A stretch of 64,000 nt of DNA, taken from contig PGZE01000027.1 of NCBI GenBank assembly GCA_002840015.1, positions 17,390 to 81,389 of the forward strand. Direction: 5' to 3'. The position numbers and the translations under genes are program-made. The notes under the pieces were generated by a model. That model saw only the letters and a program-made list of their open reading frames with translations, was not told where the DNA came from and made no database searches. The stretch comes from Gammaproteobacteria bacterium HGW-Gammaproteobacteria-2. GTDB taxonomy: Bacteria > Pseudomonadota > Gammaproteobacteria > Xanthomonadales > Xanthomonadaceae. Below, in pieces: positions 21,046 to 29,477 of the stretch; position 1 is the stretch's first letter, and the number at the start of each line of letters is the position of its first letter.

Positions 21046-22536
21046 ATGCCGGTGAGTGAAGAAATCCTGATCAACGTCACCCCGCGCGAAACGCGTGTTG
21101 CTGTCGTTGAAAATGGCATGTTGCAGGAAGTGCAGATCGAGCGCACTGCCCGTCGCGGCTACGTGGGCAATATCTACAAAGGGCGGGTGCAGCGGGTGAT
21201 GCCCGGAATGCAGGCGGCTTTTGTTGATATTGGCTTGTCCCGCAGCGCATTTTTACATGCTTCCGACATCACTCGCAGCATGCCCGAAGCGGTAACGCTG
21301 AATGCCGACGAAGCGATGGTTGTCCCGCCTACGCCATCGATCAGCGAACTGCTGCACGAGGGCCAGGCAGTAGTGGTGCAGGTGCTCAAGGACCCCATCG
21401 GCAGCAAGGGTGCTCGCTTGACCACGCAATTGTCGATTCCTTCGCGTTGCCTGGTGTTGTTGCCCTATACGCACGTGCTGGGAGTTTCAGCGCGCATCGA
21501 GGATGAGCTTGAGCGCGACCGACTGAAAGCTCTGGTGGCAGCGCATGCGGGTGATTCGCCAATGGGTTACATCGTACGCACCAACGCTGACGGGCAAGGT
21601 GAGGACGTGCTCGCCCAGGACCTGGCCTACCTTGAGCGGTTATGGCAGCAAATTCGCGGGGCTATCAGCACAGCTGACGTGGGCCAGTGCATCTACGAGG
21701 ATTTGTCATTGCCGCTGCGCGCCGTGCGTGACCTGATGCGCCTTGGCGTGGACAAGGTGCGTGTGGACTCGCGTGAAACCTTCGACAAGGTGCTGGCGTT
21801 TACCCGTCAGTTCATGCCCGATTGGGTTGATCGGTTGGAACATTACCCTGGCGAACGACCGATTTTCGACCTGTACGGGATCGATGACGAGATCGAGCGT
21901 GCGCTCAAGCGCGAGGTGCCATTGAAGTCCGGCGGTTCGCTGGTGCTGGATCAGACCGAGGCGATGACCACGGTTGATGTAAATACCGGTTCGTTTCTTG
22001 GCCAGCGAAACCTGGAGGAAACGGTTTACCGCACCAATCTGGAGGCCGCGCAAGCGGTGGCAAGGCAGCTTCGGTTACGTAATCTTGGAGGCATCATCAT
22101 CATTGATTTTATCGACATGATGGATGTCGAGCATCGGCGGCAGGTGCTGCGCACCCTGGAAAAATCACTATTGCGCGACCATGCCAAAACCACGGTGTAC
22201 GATTTTTCCGTGTTGGGATTGGTGGAAATGACGCGCAAGCGCACCACCGAGAGCCTGGAGCGGCAATTGTGTGAACCATGCCCGACCTGTAGCGGCCGTG
22301 GCAAGGTCAGATCGGTCGATACCATTACTTATGAAATATTCCGCGAAATCACACGCGCCGTGCGCCAGTTTGATGCGTCGCGGTTGTTGGTGATGGCTGC
22401 ACCCGTTGTGGTAAACAAGATTCTCGACGAGGAGTCCGCAGCAGTTGCCGAACTGGAGGAGTTTCTCGGAAAAAGCATTCGCTTCCAGGCTGACGAGCAG
22501 TATCTACAGGAGCAATACGATGTTGTGTTGCTCTAG
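21046..22536 (+). CDS. rng: Ribonuclease G
   Basis: Endoribonuclease that matures 16S rRNA 5' ends and degrades mRNA. 496 residues (E. coli 489). S1 domain about residues 37-120 (NIYKGRVQRVMPGMQAAFVDIG), then the RNase E/G catalytic domain with metal-binding aspartates D311 (TTVDVNTG) and D354 (IIIDFIDM). The zinc-link cysteines are in CEPCPTC. There is no long C-terminal scaffold, which separates it from RNase E. Its stop TAG (22534-22536) is part of the CTAG that borders element B. Confidence 0.95.
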   Translation: MPVSEEILINVTPRETRVAVVENGMLQEVQIERTARRGYVGNIYKGRVQRVMPGMQAAFVDIGLSRSAFLHASDITRSMPEAVTLNADEAMVVPPTPSISELLHEGQAVVVQVLKDPIGSKGARLTTQLSIPSRCLVLLPYTHVLGVSARIEDELERDRLKALVAAHAGDSPMGYIVRTNADGQGEDVLAQDLAYLERLWQQIRGAISTADVGQCIYEDLSLPLRAVRDLMRLGVDKVRVDSRETFDKVLAFTRQFMPDWVDRLEHYPGERPIFDLYGIDDEIERALKREVPLKSGGSLVLDQTEAMTTVDVNTGSFLGQRNLEETVYRTNLEAAQAVARQLRLRNLGGIIIIDFIDMMDVEHRRQVLRTLEKSLLRDHAKTTVYDFSVLGLVEMTRKRTTESLERQLCEPCPTCSGRGKVRSVDTITYEIFREITRAVRQFDASRLLVMAAPVVVNKILDEESAAVAELEEFLGKSIRFQADEQYLQEQYDVVLL

Positions 22537-22701
22537 CAGCCTGTCGGGCTTCACTTGGCACGGGCTGCAAATCCGTCTGCGCGGGGCATGTTTCCTCCGA
22601 ATCTTGACCCGTAGCGGTGCTACGCGCCGGCGATCCGGCGAAAATCTGTCCTCACGCAGCCGAATTTTCGCCTCGATCAGCAAAGCCCGACAGGCTGCCA
22701 G
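22533..22701. mobile_element. MITE-like inverted-repeat element, copy B
   Basis: A 161-bp element (22537-22697) with terminal repeats CAGCCTGTCGGGCTT and AAGCCCGACAGGCTG (15 of 15). It is flanked by CTAG (22533-22536) and CCAG (22698-22701, one change from CTAG). The interior differs from copy A but also holds an inverted pair (GATCCGGCGAAAAT / ATTTTCGCCTCGATC, about 22629-22679). No coding capacity. It provides the rng stop codon exactly as copy A does for nadD. Confidence 0.75.
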
Positions 22702-22791
22702 CGAATCGTTTCGCACACGCCGGCATGATCGATGCAGCACCGGATGCGTCGAGCATCGGCGGGTTTTCGCCGTATTCGCTGGAGCATGCTG

Positions 22792-25700
22792 ATGTCGGGT
22801 ACGTGGCATCGCAGGTTTCGCCATGCACGCCGCTGGCTGGTCTATGGCGTAGTGGTGGTGTTGGTGTTGGCAGCAACGTTGATGGCTGCGGCAAGCCAGT
22901 TGTTGCCGTTGGTAGCACAAAATCCGGGCAAGATCGCGGTCTGGTTGAGTGAGCAGACGGGCCAACCCATACGCATCGCTTCGTCAGCGGCGGTGTGGAC
23001 CCGGCGCGGTCCATTGTTCACCCTTTCCGGCCTGCACATTGGTGACCCGGAAACTGGACTTGCCATTGATGAGGCACAGTTGTTGGTTTCAGTTTATTCG
23101 GGATTGATTCCCGGCCTGCCATTGACCGAACTGCGTCTATCCGGCGCCGCGCTGGCCTTGGTGCGCGATGATGAAGGGCGCTGGGGTGTGCGTGGTCTGG
23201 CTGACAGCACGGTTGCGGATAGCGATCCGTTTGATTTGTTGCAAGGCATCGGTGAATTGCAGTTGGTGGATGCCGCGCTGCACATCGACGCCCCTGCGTT
23301 GGCAATTGACTTCACCGTGCCACGCATGGGCGCGCGCATGCGGGTAAGCGATACGCGCATACGCGCCGGTGCAACTGCATGGGCCGATCCCGAATCGCCT
23401 CTATCGGCAACCTTGGATATCGCGCGTGATGGCAGCGACGGCCGATTGTTTTTGGGTGGGCCTGAGGTTGATCTTGCTGCGTGGGCGCCGTTGCTGGCCG
23501 TTGCTGGGGTTGAGGTGCGTGCTGCTACGGGCAATCTGTCGATATGGGTCGATTTGCGTGAGCAGCAAGTCGAAGCAGTTCGTGCGTTGGTTGATCTAAA
23601 TGACTTTGCTTTGCGCGGGCGGCAGCCAATAGCAATGCCATCGGGGGATGTCGAGCCACGTTTGGGTCTGGATCGATTGTTCGCCGATCTGTATTGGCAA
23701 GGAAGCCGCAATCATTGGCAGTTGTATGCATCGCAATTGCGCATTGATGATGCCGACAGCACACAGTCATTGGATGGTGCGCGTGTCCAAAGCAGTGGCG
23801 ACTTGCGCATCGAACTGCCTGAAGCCGACTTGCGTACCGTTGCCGCAGTGCTGGCGTTGAGTGATGTACCACCCCAAGGGCTGCGGCGCTGGCTTTATGG
23901 CGCCGTGCCGCGCGGCAGCGTCCAGAATTTGAGTTTTCGCAAGGATGTGCATGGCGAGATTGCAGCAAGCGGCCAGATCGACAATGTTGGTTGGTTGTCC
24001 GCTCCGGGCCGCCCTGGGGTCGAGGGGATTGCTGGCCGATTGACCATGGCAGGCGATGCGATGCGTTTTGAGCCGCAAATGCCAGCTTTTGTGTTTGACT
24101 GGCCGGAGGGATTCGCCGCACCCATCCATGGCAGTCTTGCCGGTGCAATACTGGGCTGGCGCGACGCCAATGGTTGGCAAATCGATAGTCCCGATTTTTC
24201 CCTCGTCGCCGAAGAACTCCGCCTGGATGGGCAAGTTCGTGTAGGTGCAGCCAATGATGAGCCGCTACGCATGGATATTGCGGTCAACATGGGTGAAGCG
24301 CCCATCGTGGCGGCCAAACGCTTCTGGGTGCTCAACGACATGTCACCGTCGACAGTCGAATGGCTGAATCACGGGCTGGTCGATGGCCGTATTGACGGCG
24401 GCAAAATCCTGATTTCCGGGCCGCTCGACGGTTGGCCGTATCGTGAGGGGCAGGGCCGATTCGCCTCGAATCTGCGCTTGGCCGATGTCAACCTGGCCTA
24501 TCACCCGGACTGGCCCAATGCGCATGGATTTACGGGTGATGTCCAGTTTGTGGTGGGCGGCTTTGCCGTGCAGGCAAAAGCCAACGTGTTCGGCATTGAT
24601 ATTGACAAGATCAATGGCCGCGTTGCGGATTTTCGTGATGGGCGATTACAACTCGATCTGAGCGCCAATGCAAAAGGTCAGCAACTTTTGGCGGTGGTGC
24701 GCGGCAGCCCATTGAACGAAAAGTTTGCTGAGTCCATCGCGGGCCTGAGCATTGGCGGCAACGCCAAACTACGGGTCAGCATGGTGCAACCGCTGAAAGC
24801 TGAAGCGGGCGAGCAGCAGGTTGACGGCACGATCGATCTGATCAATGCGCCGCTGGCTGACAGTCGCTGGGATGTTGCTTTTGCCCGCGCCAATGGCCGT
24901 ATCCGTTTTACCGGCAGTGGCCTGCTTGCCGATGGGTTGTCGGTACCGGTTGGCGAGGGCATGGCCAACCTGAACATCGCCGTTGGTGACTTCACCGCCG
25001 ACACTGACAATGGCTTTGAGATGTCATTGCGTGGCCGCATGCGTGCCGATGACCTGATCGATCATTATCGCGAACTCGACTGGTTGCGGCCATGGCTGAG
25101 CGGGCAATCGGATTGGACCGTGGCAATCGACAGAACCAAAGAGAGTGTCAAAGTGCCGGCAGTGACTCGTCTGCATGTGTTCAGCGATCTGATCGGCACG
25201 GAGTTGTTGCTGCCCCCGCCTTTGCGCAAGGGGCCGGAGCAGGAATTGCTGCTGGATGTGCGCACCCCATTGCCGCTGGCTGATGGTGAATTGCAGCTCG
25301 GTTTGGGCGGCTTGATGCGCATGCGTGCTCGGCGTGGTGCGGCAGGCCAACTCGATGGCACGTTGGCCTTTGGCCGCGCCGACGACGCATTGATCGGCAA
25401 CACCGGTCTGGCGGTGATCGGTGAAGTGCCGGTGCTCGATGTGATCGGTTGGGCCGGGTTCGCCACCAGCACCCGCGATGATGATGTTGCTGCCAAGGCC
25501 TCGCCAGTGAGCCGCGTGGACCTGTCGGCAGGACAGCTCGATTTGCTGGATCGCGCGTTCTCCGAGACACAGGTACAAATGGACGTTGTCGATGATGGCG
25601 TACAACTGCATTTCGACGGCGATCAGATCAAGGGCGTGCTCGATGTATCGAGCACATTGCCGGCGCTTGTTGGCCGTTTCAGCCGATTGCACTGGTCATC

Positions 25701-26616
25701 ATCTCAGCCGGCTGGTGAAAACAGCACCCACGCAAGCGCGATCGATGTGCCACCGCTGGATTTTGTGATTGACGACCTGCGCTTTGGCGAAGCGCAGCTT
25801 GGTCGTGCGGTAATCAAGGCCTACCCGACGCCGGAGGGCTTGCATATCGAGGAACTGCAAACCCGCCATCCGGGAACGGACATCACTGCCAGCGGCGACT
25901 GGACGCAAATGGGTGGCTCGTCGCGTTCGCGGTTTGTGCTCGAATTCCGTGGTGACGACATCGGCAAAATGCTCGACACCCTGGGTTTTTCCGGGATGAT
26001 CGACGGTGGCAAGGTCAAGGTGGTGATGGCGGGTAGCTGGCCTGGCTCGCCTGCAGATTTCGACATGAAGGCGCTCAATGGCACTCTGGATATCGACGTT
26101 GGTGCAGGCCGCATATTGGATGTCGAGCCTGGCGCGGGACGCATGCTGGGTTTGGTCAGCATCACCCAGATTCCGCGTCGGCTACTGTTCGATTTCAGCG
26201 ATATTTTTGGCGATGGGCTGAGCTTCAACAGCTTGCGCGGTCATTTCGATATTGCCGATGGTCAGGCGCGCACCGACGACTTGCTGGTGCAGGCAGCGGC
26301 GGCGGAAATCCGCGTGCATGGCCGGGCTGGGTTGATCGATCAAGATTACGATCAAATGATCGATGTGCGGCCGAAAACCAGCAGCGTGTTCCCGGCGGTT
26401 GGCGCACTGGCCGCAGGCCCGGTGGGTGTTGCCATCGGAGCGCTGGCACAGGCGGTTTTACAAAAGCCGATGAAACATGCGGCGCGTACGGTTTATCACG
26501 TTACCGGTTCGTGGGCATCGCCCGAGGTAAAGGTAGTGGAAAAGGGGCTTGTTCCCGAGGCAGAAACCAGACCCAAATCCGAGCTAAAAGCCGCAGGCGA
26601 ACCCGATTCGCAATGA
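22792..26616 (+). CDS. yhdP: YhdP family AsmA-like envelope protein
   Basis: Very large envelope protein of the YhdP/TIGR02099 family, an AsmA-like bridge thought to carry phospholipids between inner and outer membrane. 1274 residues: one N-terminal transmembrane helix (about residues 14-37, YGVVVVLVLAATLMAAASQLLPL), DUF3971 in the middle and an AsmA-like C-terminal region (ISGPLDGWPYREGQGRF..., LNGTLDIDVGAGRILDVEPGAGRMLGLVS). Start chosen at ATG 22792 because GGAG lies 7 bases before it; the ATG at 22786 is too close to that site. Follows rng, as usual in this order, with element B between them. Confidence 0.92.
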   Translation: MSGTWHRRFRHARRWLVYGVVVVLVLAATLMAAASQLLPLVAQNPGKIAVWLSEQTGQPIRIASSAAVWTRRGPLFTLSGLHIGDPETGLAIDEAQLLVSVYSGLIPGLPLTELRLSGAALALVRDDEGRWGVRGLADSTVADSDPFDLLQGIGELQLVDAALHIDAPALAIDFTVPRMGARMRVSDTRIRAGATAWADPESPLSATLDIARDGSDGRLFLGGPEVDLAAWAPLLAVAGVEVRAATGNLSIWVDLREQQVEAVRALVDLNDFALRGRQPIAMPSGDVEPRLGLDRLFADLYWQGSRNHWQLYASQLRIDDADSTQSLDGARVQSSGDLRIELPEADLRTVAAVLALSDVPPQGLRRWLYGAVPRGSVQNLSFRKDVHGEIAASGQIDNVGWLSAPGRPGVEGIAGRLTMAGDAMRFEPQMPAFVFDWPEGFAAPIHGSLAGAILGWRDANGWQIDSPDFSLVAEELRLDGQVRVGAANDEPLRMDIAVNMGEAPIVAAKRFWVLNDMSPSTVEWLNHGLVDGRIDGGKILISGPLDGWPYREGQGRFASNLRLADVNLAYHPDWPNAHGFTGDVQFVVGGFAVQAKANVFGIDIDKINGRVADFRDGRLQLDLSANAKGQQLLAVVRGSPLNEKFAESIAGLSIGGNAKLRVSMVQPLKAEAGEQQVDGTIDLINAPLADSRWDVAFARANGRIRFTGSGLLADGLSVPVGEGMANLNIAVGDFTADTDNGFEMSLRGRMRADDLIDHYRELDWLRPWLSGQSDWTVAIDRTKESVKVPAVTRLHVFSDLIGTELLLPPPLRKGPEQELLLDVRTPLPLADGELQLGLGGLMRMRARRGAAGQLDGTLAFGRADDALIGNTGLAVIGEVPVLDVIGWAGFATSTRDDDVAAKASPVSRVDLSAGQLDLLDRAFSETQVQMDVVDDGVQLHFDGDQIKGVLDVSSTLPALVGRFSRLHWSSSQPAGENSTHASAIDVPPLDFVIDDLRFGEAQLGRAVIKAYPTPEGLHIEELQTRHPGTDITASGDWTQMGGSSRSRFVLEFRGDDIGKMLDTLGFSGMIDGGKVKVVMAGSWPGSPADFDMKALNGTLDIDVGAGRILDVEPGAGRMLGLVSITQIPRRLLFDFSDIFGDGLSFNSLRGHFDIADGQARTDDLLVQAAAAEIRVHGRAGLIDQDYDQMIDVRPKTSSVFPAVGALAAGPVGVAIGALAQAVLQKPMKHAARTVYHVTGSWASPEVKVVEKGLVPEAETRPKSELKAAGEPDSQ

Positions 26617-26628
26617 TCGTGCTGTCGT

Positions 26629-29064
26629 TCAGCGCGCATCACCCGCCGGTTGCAATCGCAAGGTGTGTGCTGTCTGGCCGGGCAGGAATGGAGTGGCCCT
26701 GCCGTGTACCCAATCACTGTGGCCGGAGCCCCAGAACGGCGATAGCGGGTGGCCACTCTGGCCGCCGGGCATGTGCAGCAAACCCTGTGCTTCGTGGCCC
26801 GGTGCCACCACCATGCGTTCACTGGCTCCAAACGCGGGGCCTTGTACACGCGGCATGTTGTTGTCGCCGGCCAATGGCTCAAATGGCATGCACAGTTTTG
26901 CGCGCAGCATGGCGGGCAAGGCATTCGCCAACGGGTGACAGATCGCTGCGGTATTGCGTTCGCCCCACGGCCGCGCCTGTCCCGAGGCGCTGACATCGGA
27001 CGAGTCGAGCACTTCTTGCGCGGCATCGATCAGCAATGCATCCCATGTTGCGAACCGGCGTGACAGCAAGTGTGCGGGCTGCTCATTGGCCAGTTGCCAG
27101 GCGACACCTTCGATCTGCGACAGATACGGCATCGCTACCTCCTTGCCCATGGCAACTCGCGCCGGTGCCAGCAGGCCTTGTTCGATACGTTTGATGACAC
27201 CCAGACGCCAGGCACGTACCAATGGGTAGCTGCGTGCATCGACGCTGGCATTTGCATCCCAGTGTTCGGCAAGCTTGGCCAATTGCGTGAGCGCGTCAAT
27301 CCCATTGTGCATCGCTCGTGCCTGCATCATTTGCTGCCAGCGGCTGAGAAATACGCTGCGATCATCAAGCTGTATCGCCATGACATCGGCTTCGTTGAAC
27401 TGCTCGCGAGCGAACAGGCCGTCGCGGATTTGGCCGGCGCGTGCGCCGAGCGCATAGCCTGAATCGCCGATCATCGCCAGCGCTTCACCATCGGCCACGC
27501 GTGCGTTGGCGCTCCACAGGCGCTGTGCAGGTGGGTCGATGACGTGTGGCGGCTGCGCTTCCCAGCCGTCCCAATCGCAACCAGCCACAGGGTCGAGTGG
27601 CGCGCTGGCGTCGCAATCGCCGACCCGGTGCGGAATACGGCCCAGCAATTGCCAGGCAATTCGGCCCGAGGCATCACCGATAAGCAGGTTCTGTGCCGGG
27701 ATGCCGACGCCACGCGCAATATCCAGTGCCTCGTCGAGATCAGCTGCATGGGCAAAATCGCCAAGTCCAAAGTTCAGTCCGCCCTGATGCGCGGTCCAGC
27801 GCAAGGCTAGACCATCATCACCATCACTTTGAGTGATCGGCCCCCAGCGGGTTTCACGCACTGTGATAACAGTGTCGGGGGCACCTTTTACCGTAATCCG
27901 TTCCTGAAACACACGCACCGGCTCATCACCTTGCGCTGTCGCGTAGCGGGTCTGGCTGGCATCGGTATAGCGCACTCGATACCAATCCAGCCAATCGCCA
28001 TAGGCGTTGGTGAAGCCCCAGGCGACATGGGTGTTGCTGCCGACGATCACTGCCGGCACACCCGGCAGGGTGAAGCCACTCACATCCACACGGCCTGCGG
28101 GGGCGCGTGGGTCGGGGTAACGTAATCGAGCACGAAACCAGATGTTGGGTGCGCGCAGCCCCAAGTGCATGTCATTGGCGACGATGGCGCGGCCATCGCC
28201 CGTCAACGCGCCGGCAACAGCAAAATTATTGCTGCCAGGCAATAGGCGTTCGCTGCTATCGGCAGCGCTGCGCTGGCTGCCATGCCGCATTTCAAGCGCC
28301 AGCGGGTGCGGGTTGAAGACGTGCAGGTCGTCATCATTGTCTGGTGCCGGCAACGTACGTAAATCCAGTTCGTCCGGGCCCGGCAGTGGCGCATTGCCGT
28401 AGGGCTCGCCCATCAACGGTGCGTCCCAATCGGTGCCGCGTACGGCAATCAGGCGATACAAGGCATCGGGCACCACTTGCCGGATACGCCATAGGATCAA
28501 CTCGCGGTCGTTGCCTTCATCTTGCAGGTCGAAGAACATCGCATAGGATGCCAATGCCGTGTCAGCGGCACGCCACGGCTCGGGTTTCGTACCCAGCAGC
28601 AGATAGGGCCAGGGCCGGACGCGCAGGGCAGCGAGCCCGGCATTGACGCCTTCGCTGTAGGCGGCAATGGCATTGCGCTGGGTGCCGGCAATCTGGGCGA
28701 AATTGGCGTCCACGCGGGCGCGCAGGCGATGGATACGAACTTGCTTGTCGCGTTGCAGTGCAATCGGACCGAACAGTGCCGACAACTCGCCAGCAGCAGA
28801 TCGACGCAACAGATCCATCTCGAAGAAGCGCTCCTGAGCATGGGCATAGCCCAGCGCGCGCATCGCATCCTCTTCGTTGTTGGCATCTACCGTGAGCACC
28901 CCGTTTGCGTCGCGATACAGCACGGCAGCTGCAGAAAGACCGGGCACAGTGAGCTCGCCATCGAGCTTGGCGAGGCTGCCCGATACCGTCCACCAACCGG
29001 CACCGATGCCTGACAGCAGCAAGACGACAAAAAGTACCGTTATGCGTTTAAGCCACTTGCCCAT
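26629..29064 (-). CDS. Penicillin acylase family protein
   Basis: Ntn-hydrolase of the penicillin acylase family, 811 residues. It starts with a single hydrophobic helix (about 7-26) that is a membrane anchor or uncleaved signal, so the enzyme faces the periplasm. The family is made as a precursor and self-cleaves before a serine; here LLPGSNNFAVAG puts that nucleophile at Ser278, ending an alpha chain with GYAHAQERFFEMDLLRRSAAGELSALFG. Beta-chain features include THVAWGFTNAYGDWLDWYRV. Substrates range from penicillins to acyl-homoserine lactones and are not predictable here. Convergent with yhdP (12 bp gap) and divergent from feoA. Confidence 0.92.
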   Translation of the reverse strand: MGKWLKRITVLFVVLLLSGIGAGWWTVSGSLAKLDGELTVPGLSAAAVLYRDANGVLTVDANNEEDAMRALGYAHAQERFFEMDLLRRSAAGELSALFGPIALQRDKQVRIHRLRARVDANFAQIAGTQRNAIAAYSEGVNAGLAALRVRPWPYLLLGTKPEPWRAADTALASYAMFFDLQDEGNDRELILWRIRQVVPDALYRLIAVRGTDWDAPLMGEPYGNAPLPGPDELDLRTLPAPDNDDDLHVFNPHPLALEMRHGSQRSAADSSERLLPGSNNFAVAGALTGDGRAIVANDMHLGLRAPNIWFRARLRYPDPRAPAGRVDVSGFTLPGVPAVIVGSNTHVAWGFTNAYGDWLDWYRVRYTDASQTRYATAQGDEPVRVFQERITVKGAPDTVITVRETRWGPITQSDGDDGLALRWTAHQGGLNFGLGDFAHAADLDEALDIARGVGIPAQNLLIGDASGRIAWQLLGRIPHRVGDCDASAPLDPVAGCDWDGWEAQPPHVIDPPAQRLWSANARVADGEALAMIGDSGYALGARAGQIRDGLFAREQFNEADVMAIQLDDRSVFLSRWQQMMQARAMHNGIDALTQLAKLAEHWDANASVDARSYPLVRAWRLGVIKRIEQGLLAPARVAMGKEVAMPYLSQIEGVAWQLANEQPAHLLSRRFATWDALLIDAAQEVLDSSDVSASGQARPWGERNTAAICHPLANALPAMLRAKLCMPFEPLAGDNNMPRVQGPAFGASERMVVAPGHEAQGLLHMPGGQSGHPLSPFWGSGHSDWVHGRATPFLPGQTAHTLRLQPAGDAR

Positions 29065-29124
29065 GGTTTTTCATCCGATCTGACTTGCGTCAACAGTGTT
29101 CTGCATTGTAGGGGGCACAATCAT

Positions 29125-29149
29125 GTTCAGGTTGACTGAACCCGGTCAA
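29125..29149. promoter_or_regulatory. Inverted-repeat operator candidate upstream of feoA
   Basis: GTTCAG (29125-29130), GTTGA, CTGAAC (29136-29141): a perfect 6-bp inverted repeat with a 5-base spacer. It overlaps TTGAC (29132-29136), 8 bases, GTCAA (29145-29149). It lies in the divergent space between the penicillin acylase gene and feoA, about 90 bp before feoA. It does not match the Fur 19-mer or the FNR spacing (TTGAT-N4-ATCAA), so the regulator is unknown. Confidence 0.35.
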
Positions 29150-29228
29150 ACGTGTCGTCGGGCAAACTTGTGTTGCGACCCCAAATATGTGTCAAAATAC
29201 GATCAATTCGCATTCGCAGGTAAGGGTG

Positions 29229-29477
29229 ATGCTGCTCTCGCAACTGGCACAAGGGGTTATGGCGGTGATTGCCGGCGTTGATGGCGTTGGTGAGGCCGAC
29301 TCGATTGCGCGCCGGTTACAAGACTTGGGTTTTGTTGATGGCGAACCCGTTCGGGTGATTGCCCGTGGCCCTTTTGGTGGTGAGCCGCTGGCGGTGCAGA
29401 TTGGCTTTACCCGTTTCGCATTGCGGATCGCCGAGGCCAACCGGGTGCGCGTTGCGGTGGGGGCTGACACGCCATGA
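29229..29477 (+). CDS. feoA: Ferrous iron transport protein A
   Basis: Small SH3-like cytosolic partner of FeoB, 82 residues: AVIAGVDGVGEADSIARRLQDLGFVDGEPVRVIARGPFGGEPLAVQIG is the complete FeoA fold with the expected glycine turns. Start ATG 29229 with AAGGG/AGG just upstream; a longer frame from 29187 lacks a good ribosome site. Overlaps feoB by ATGA (4 bp). Confidence 0.93.
   Translation: MLLSQLAQGVMAVIAGVDGVGEADSIARRLQDLGFVDGEPVRVIARGPFGGEPLAVQIGFTRFALRIAEANRVRVAVGADTP

Noticed and set aside
29132..29149. FNR box upstream of feoA
   Set aside because: TTGAC and GTCAA are 8 bases apart; FNR requires TTGAT-N4-ATCAA.
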